From assembly GCA_023397045.1 (NCBI GenBank), contig JAEWUR010000016.1, positions 1 through 5,720 on the forward strand: a stretch of 5,720 nt of DNA. The letters are read 5' to 3'. The notes below the pieces were generated by a model. It was not told where the DNA came from. It searched no databases and worked only from the letters and a program-made list of their open reading frames with translations. The position numbers and the translations under genes are program-made. Shown here one piece after another: positions 1-5,720 of the stretch; the stretch's first letter is position 1; each line of letters begins with the position of its first letter. This DNA is from Planctomycetota bacterium (lineage in GTDB: Bacteria; Planctomycetota; Planctomycetia; Pirellulales; Thermoguttaceae).

Positions 1-330
1 CCCGTCTCCGGCCGCGTCACCTTCCACGGCAAGCCGGTGGCCCAAGGGATGGTCCGATTCAGCAATCCGGCCCAGGGCGTCGACATCTACGCGCCTATCG
101 GCGTCGACGGCGCGTATTCCGTCAAAATTGCCGAAGGCGACGGACTTCCGCCGGGCGATTATTCCATCGCCGTCGTGCCGCCGCGCGTCGATGCCCCGGT
201 CGGCGCAATGACCGCCCCGCCGCAGCCGAAATGTCCCGACATCCCGCCGCAATACCGCGATCCCCGAACCAGCGGCCTCAGACTGACGGTCCAGTCCGGC
301 AATAACCGCTTCGACATCGAAATGCAGTAG
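1..330 (+). CDS. Small carboxypeptidase-regulatory-like secreted protein, C-terminal part (5' end outside window)
   Basis: The frame is open from base 1 to a TAG stop, giving 109 residues. The GTG at 37 and the ATG at 49 are internal, because the residues before them (PVSGRVTFHGKPV) already belong to the conserved fold. The visible part matches the small planctomycete proteins with a carboxypeptidase-regulatory-like (transthyretin-like beta-sandwich) domain. It shows V-G-V-F-GKPV, a glycine-tyrosine turn (DGAYSV), LPPGDYSIAVVPP, then a proline-rich stretch and the ending IPPQYRDPRTSG followed by a terminal beta-strand, NRFDIEM. In that family a lipoprotein signal peptide usually precedes the domain, but that part is missing here, so export is inferred. 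No enzymatic residues are seen. The molecular role is unknown, and a structural or surface role is the usual guess. It converges on the phosphatase gene, so it belongs to a different transcription unit from the glucan genes. Confidence 0.8.
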   Translation, partial: PVSGRVTFHGKPVAQGMVRFSNPAQGVDIYAPIGVDGAYSVKIAEGDGLPPGDYSIAVVPPRVDAPVGAMTAPPQPKCPDIPPQYRDPRTSGLRLTVQSGNNRFDIEMQ

Positions 331-349
331 CGGAAGAAGACCAACAGCG

Positions 350-979
350 TCAAAGATCGCCGCCGTCCGAGACGCCGATCGTGGCGAGATGCTCGACTTG
401 GTTCAGCGCCGCCAGCGAAAAATGGCCCTCCCGGTCGACTTCCAGCCGGGTGATTGAGCCGTTTTGCAGCGAGAATGGCGGCAGCGGCTCCGACATGCCC
501 AACAAGGCACGCAGCGTCACGCTCAGCAGCCCGCCGTGCGTCACGACGACGACTTCGCCGTGCCCGTTGGCGGCAATCGACCGCAAAACCTCGCAGCCGC
601 GCTCCGTCAATTGCCTCCGCGACTCGCCGCCGGGAATCGTGAAATCGTCGTCGCCCGACAACCATCGGGCGAGTTCCTCCGCCCGGGCAAGTTCTAGATC
701 GCGGCGCAACTGTCCTTGAAACTCCCCGGCGTTGATTTCCATCAGCCGCGGATCGGTTTCGACCGGCAATCCATGCCGCTCGGCCACAGCCAGGGCTGTG
801 TTCCACGCCCGCTGCAATGGGCTCGAAAAAACAGCCTCGATCGGCCGCGTCGACAGCGCGTCGGCCACCGCTGTCGATTGTCGGCGTCCGAGTTCCGACA
901 ACGGGGGATCGGACTGGCCCTGAATACGATGTTCCGCGTTGAACGTGCTTTCGCCGTGCCGGACAAGATGTATCGTCAT
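350..979 (-). CDS. Histidine phosphatase superfamily protein (phosphoglycerate mutase-like)
   Basis: This 209-residue protein has the length and motifs of a single-domain histidine phosphatase. The LVRHGES motif is at residues 5-11, with His8 as the expected phospho-acceptor and Arg7 in the phosphate pocket. RIQGQSDPPLSELG is at 18-31, SSPLQRAWNT at 52-61 with Arg57, EINAGEFQG at 81-89 with Glu81 as likely acid/base, and VTHGG at 146-150 with the second catalytic His148. All core residues are present, so it should be an active cytoplasmic phosphomonoesterase. The substrate is not readable; relatives include broad-specificity PhoE-like enzymes, CobC and glucosyl-3-phosphoglycerate phosphatase. 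The ATG at 979 is preferred because MTIHLVRHG is the normal N-terminus. A longer form could begin at a TTG (1012-1010) overlapping the glucanotransferase stop codon, but it would add 11 unconserved residues. The Shine-Dalgarno match is weak. The 29-base gap to the upstream gene suggests co-transcription. Confidence 0.93.
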   Translation of the reverse strand: MTIHLVRHGESTFNAEHRIQGQSDPPLSELGRRQSTAVADALSTRPIEAVFSSPLQRAWNTALAVAERHGLPVETDPRLMEINAGEFQGQLRRDLELARAEELARWLSGDDDFTIPGGESRRQLTERGCEVLRSIAANGHGEVVVVTHGGLLSVTLRALLGMSEPLPPFSLQNGSITRLEVDREGHFSLAALNQVEHLATIGVSDGGDL

Positions 980-1008
980 GCTCGTTCTTACCAAATCAAG
1001 ACTTCCCT

Positions 1009-2955
1009 TCAATCCGAATTGCGCAATCGTCGGGCAAGATCGATGGCCGTCTGCCCCAGAACGCCGGCTTTCGCCTCCAAGGCCATCGCCAAGGCGTCAT
1101 GGATGTTCAGGGCATCGCCCGTCGCAACGCGTCGTGCATAAATCGACGCATAGTCGGGCGGCACGCGAAGCGTCCAGTTATCCTCTTTGACCGTACCAGG
1201 CACGTTGTACGCCTGTTTTTCCCCAAAAAGATCGGCAAAAAACACCGACACGTTCTGCGCCGGACCTAAAAACAACTCGGCGAACATCGCCGCACAGAAC
1301 TGCCGCGGTTCAGCAGCAATCCTCGCGGCAAATGCCTCTCGATCTGCCGCGTCGGGAACGAGCCGATCAGCCAGCAGACGCGACCGCTCCTCCATCCAAA
1401 CCGTCTCGCGCCGCTCATCGACATACAACCAGAGCGGTTTCGTGTCGTGATTGCCCGCCATAATCCAATCTTGCGCCGATGTGTTCTCCGGCCGATAGAC
1501 GTCGTTCGGATTCCGGGGATCGGCCTTCTGCGTGATGCAAAATCGTCCCATGCCGCGCCGGGTCATCGCCGCCTTCAACGGAGCCGGCCATGTGCTCAAA
1601 ACTTCACACATCACATCGTCAACCGCACCGTCCGCCGACTCGGCCGCCCCGATCACCGCGTCGAGCAACACCGCATACCGATCGATCTGCTTTGACGACA
1701 GTGTCTCCAAAACAACATGATCGTCTCCGTAGAGCGGATAGTCCCGGTCGGGATTCAACTGGTCCGCGCGCACGATCGAGAACGGTTCCAACGCCGGATG
1801 GTCGGGCCGATCCGGCGACGAATAGAGCCTCGCCCCGTTTTGCACGGCATGAAGCGAATCGGCGTCGTCGGTGCGATACACCCAGGGACACACCAAGCCT
1901 TGCGGATGATCGATCCGAACGCCGTCGAAGTCGACGATCATCTTTTCCGCCCGGCCACGCAAAAACGCATAGGCCGGCCCGAATTGCATCGCACCCTTCG
2001 GATCAATCGCGTAGATCTTTCGCGGGTCAAGAACCGGATAGCCCCACGGCTGGCCCGACGGGGTCGTTCGGCTGGGCGGCGCGCCCAACAGATAGCCCGG
2101 CAGAAACAGCGATCGCCACGCCCACCAGTCCTGGTGCGAGCAGCCAATGTGCATGTCGCCGTAAAGGCGCAGTCCCAGCCCTCGGGTTTCCTGCCGCATG
2201 CGTTCGTGCTGCCAATGCAACAAAAACTGCCCCAAGGCAAACCGTTCGACCGCAGCTTTCTGCGCCTCCAGCACTTGCCGAATGCGCCGAGCACAAACCG
2301 GTTCGTCGCCCGCCGCCGGGCAATACAGTCGCCGATCGATCGGATCCCAGTGGTCCCAATCTTGCTGACCCGACGCCGCCGACAGCGCCTCGAAAACGCA
2401 ATCCCGTTCGAACCAGTCGACGGTGGCCGATCGCTGCGCATTCACGAAATGATCGAACTCGGCGGCGATGCCCTTCCGCGAACTCGACGCCTTGCGAAAA
2501 CGCTCGCAGACCAAGTCGAGAAACCGGTGCGACGCCTCCCAAGCCCGGCCATAGTCGAGCCGATCGGCCTTCGGGTCGCTCGCTTGCGGACCAATGGTCT
2601 CGAAAAGCCGCTCGAAATCGTCGGCATCGACCAGTTCTTTCAGCCGATCGTCCTCGGCAAGCGAATCCACAGCCAACGAAAGAACGTTCTTCGAAAAAAT
2701 CGCACTGTTGTACGGCGAAGGATCATCCCGAAACGTCTTGGTCTGCGGACCAAACTGAATGGCGTTGAATCCCAACGACCTCGCGAACCGAAAAAACCGC
2801 GCCGACCCACGGCTGTAAGGGCTACCCCGGCCGAAATCACCTGCCGCGCTCGACGGGAAGCAGGAATCGTGAATCGCCAGGGCGAACTTGCGAATTCCCA
2901 GCAGTTTCAGGGCCGAATCGATCAAGTCGGTCGATGGTGAGGAGGAGGAAAGCAT
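1009..2955 (-). CDS. malQ: 4-alpha-glucanotransferase, divergent GH77 family (amylomaltase/MalQ type)
   Basis: The 648-residue product carries the GH77 landmarks in order. SPYNSAIFSKN is near residues 80-90. GDMHIGCSHQDWW is near 266-278 (usually GD-PIYV--S-DVW). LGAPPSRTTPSGQPWGYP is near 290-307 and corresponds to the substrate-loop motif GVPPD-FS-TGQ-WGNP. FDGVRIDHPQG is near 343-353 with Asp349 as expected nucleophile, and MCEVLSTWP holds Glu451 as likely acid/base. GNHDTKP at 501-507 supplies the third acidic residue, and NVPGT with NWTLRVP near the C-terminus completes the fold. GH77 enzymes transfer alpha-1,4-glucan segments between malto-oligosaccharides in the cytoplasm. Several motifs are clearly off consensus, so acceptor preference may differ. 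ATG at 2955 is preferred to the adjacent TTG at 2958. The conserved fold begins near residue 20 after a serine-rich leader (SSSSPS). No Shine-Dalgarno sequence precedes the start; a run of seven T on the coding strand lies 11 bases before it. It sits between the TreS-Mak fusion and the phosphatase, consistent with glycogen or maltose metabolism. Confidence 0.9.
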   Translation of the reverse strand: MLSSSSPSTDLIDSALKLLGIRKFALAIHDSCFPSSAAGDFGRGSPYSRGSARFFRFARSLGFNAIQFGPQTKTFRDDPSPYNSAIFSKNVLSLAVDSLAEDDRLKELVDADDFERLFETIGPQASDPKADRLDYGRAWEASHRFLDLVCERFRKASSSRKGIAAEFDHFVNAQRSATVDWFERDCVFEALSAASGQQDWDHWDPIDRRLYCPAAGDEPVCARRIRQVLEAQKAAVERFALGQFLLHWQHERMRQETRGLGLRLYGDMHIGCSHQDWWAWRSLFLPGYLLGAPPSRTTPSGQPWGYPVLDPRKIYAIDPKGAMQFGPAYAFLRGRAEKMIVDFDGVRIDHPQGLVCPWVYRTDDADSLHAVQNGARLYSSPDRPDHPALEPFSIVRADQLNPDRDYPLYGDDHVVLETLSSKQIDRYAVLLDAVIGAAESADGAVDDVMCEVLSTWPAPLKAAMTRRGMGRFCITQKADPRNPNDVYRPENTSAQDWIMAGNHDTKPLWLYVDERRETVWMEERSRLLADRLVPDAADREAFAARIAAEPRQFCAAMFAELFLGPAQNVSVFFADLFGEKQAYNVPGTVKEDNWTLRVPPDYASIYARRVATGDALNIHDALAMALEAKAGVLGQTAIDLARRLRNSD

Positions 2956-2978
2956 CAATTCAATTCAAAAAAAGGGCC

Positions 2979-3119
2979 AGTGGTCTGTCCAATTCAAGTT
3001 TACGAATGGACCGAACATCGTAACCCGAAGCGTAAGCGAGGGACAACCTCGCTTACGCTTCGGGTTACGATTCTGTCTCGCCGAACCTCGATCAGTAGCG
3101 ACGATCGGGACAGACCACT
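2979..3119. repeat. Nested inverted-repeat element (MITE- or REP-like) with 12-bp terminal inverted repeats
   Basis: The outer arms are AGTGGTCTGTCC at 2979-2990 and its exact reverse complement GGACAGACCACT at 3108-3119. They enclose 117 bases with a long perfect palindrome in the middle (separate entry). Spacers between outer and inner arms are 26 and 36 bases, and no open frame in the element resembles a protein. The 141-base size, terminal inverted repeats and lack of coding capacity fit a non-autonomous mobile element or a structured intergenic repeat. Target-site duplication is unclear: GCC lies on both sides if the right end is taken at 3120, but three bases is weak evidence. The element occupies most of the 203-base gap between the TreS-Mak stop and the glucanotransferase start, and should be transcribed if the two genes are an operon. 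The pairing is seen directly; mobility is inferred. Confidence 0.75.
3017..3071. repeat. Perfect 25-bp palindrome with 5-base loop (planctomycete TRSVSEG-type repeat)
   Basis: Arms 3017-3041 and 3047-3071 are exact reverse complements over all 25 positions, with loop GACAA (TTGTC on the other strand). The core arm reads GTAACCCGAAGCGTAAGCGA. Translated, it gives TRSVSEG in one frame and NPKRKRG in another, strings that I associate with spurious short proteins predicted across planctomycete genomes. That association is from memory, not a search. The RNA would form a very stable hairpin from either strand. It could affect mRNA decay or attenuate transcription between the two flanking genes. No T-run immediately follows the stem on either side, so the inner hairpin alone is not a textbook intrinsic terminator. 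Confidence 0.88.
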
Positions 3120-3158
3120 AGCCGATGTCAATGATCTGCCGCCGCAACGATTATCTTC

Positions 3159-5720
<2,562 letters not shown>

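Noticed and set aside
331..349. Possible terminator between the convergent genes
   Set aside because: The 19 bases contain no stem-loop or T-run, so no intrinsic terminator can be supported here.
159..806. Minus-strand 215-codon open frame overlapping the small secreted protein and the phosphatase
   Set aside because: It overlaps two better supported genes, is arginine-rich and matches no family that I recognise.
1590..2940. Long plus-strand open frames (1590-2768 and 1717-2940) opposite the glucanotransferase gene
   Set aside because: Their translations are Arg/Pro/Ser-rich with no recognisable motif, and they lie wholly antisense to a gene with clear GH77 motifs. They are by-products of high GC content.
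2941..2950. GGAGGAGGAA as a plus-strand Shine-Dalgarno sequence
   Set aside because: On the minus strand it encodes the serine run at the glucanotransferase N-terminus, and no plausible plus-strand gene follows it.
3120..3158. Possible intrinsic terminator directly after the TreS-Mak stop codon
   Set aside because: No hairpin followed by a T-run is visible in these bases. The only strong structures are the inverted repeats further downstream.

Overview
The window looks like chromosomal DNA of a planctomycete, probably of the Pirellulales type. The evidence is indirect. The DNA is GC-rich. The truncated first gene has the layout of the small carboxypeptidase-regulatory-like secreted proteins that are abundant in Planctomycetes. 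The one sizeable intergenic gap carries a perfect palindrome whose translation reads TRSVSEG in one frame and NPKRKRG in another, peptide strings I associate with an intergenic repeat scattered through planctomycete genomes. No marker gene or rRNA is present, so the lineage is an inference.

Layout: bases 1-330 (+) hold the C-terminal part of the small regulatory-like protein. It converges, across 19 bases, on a minus-strand cluster read from right to left. The cluster begins with the C-terminal three quarters or so of a trehalose synthase-maltokinase fusion (5720-3159, entering from beyond the right edge). It continues through a 203-base gap filled mostly by a nested inverted repeat (2979-3119), then a divergent GH77 4-alpha-glucanotransferase (2955-1009), and ends with a histidine-phosphatase-superfamily enzyme (979-350).

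The minus-strand genes form an alpha-glucan/trehalose module. TreS interconverts trehalose and maltose, and Mak phosphorylates maltose to maltose-1-phosphate, the donor for GlgE-type alpha-1,4-glucan synthesis. The 4-alpha-glucanotransferase reshuffles malto-oligosaccharides. The phosphatase may only be co-transcribed, as its substrate cannot be read from the sequence. GlgE and branching enzyme are not in the window, but beyond the right edge would be a natural place to look.

I found no RNA gene, CRISPR array, transposase or undescribed multi-gene system. The points most worth following up are the nested palindromic element placed directly in front of the glucanotransferase start, the unusual start context of that gene, the divergence of its GH77 motifs, and a roughly tenfold excess of the hexamer CGATCG.
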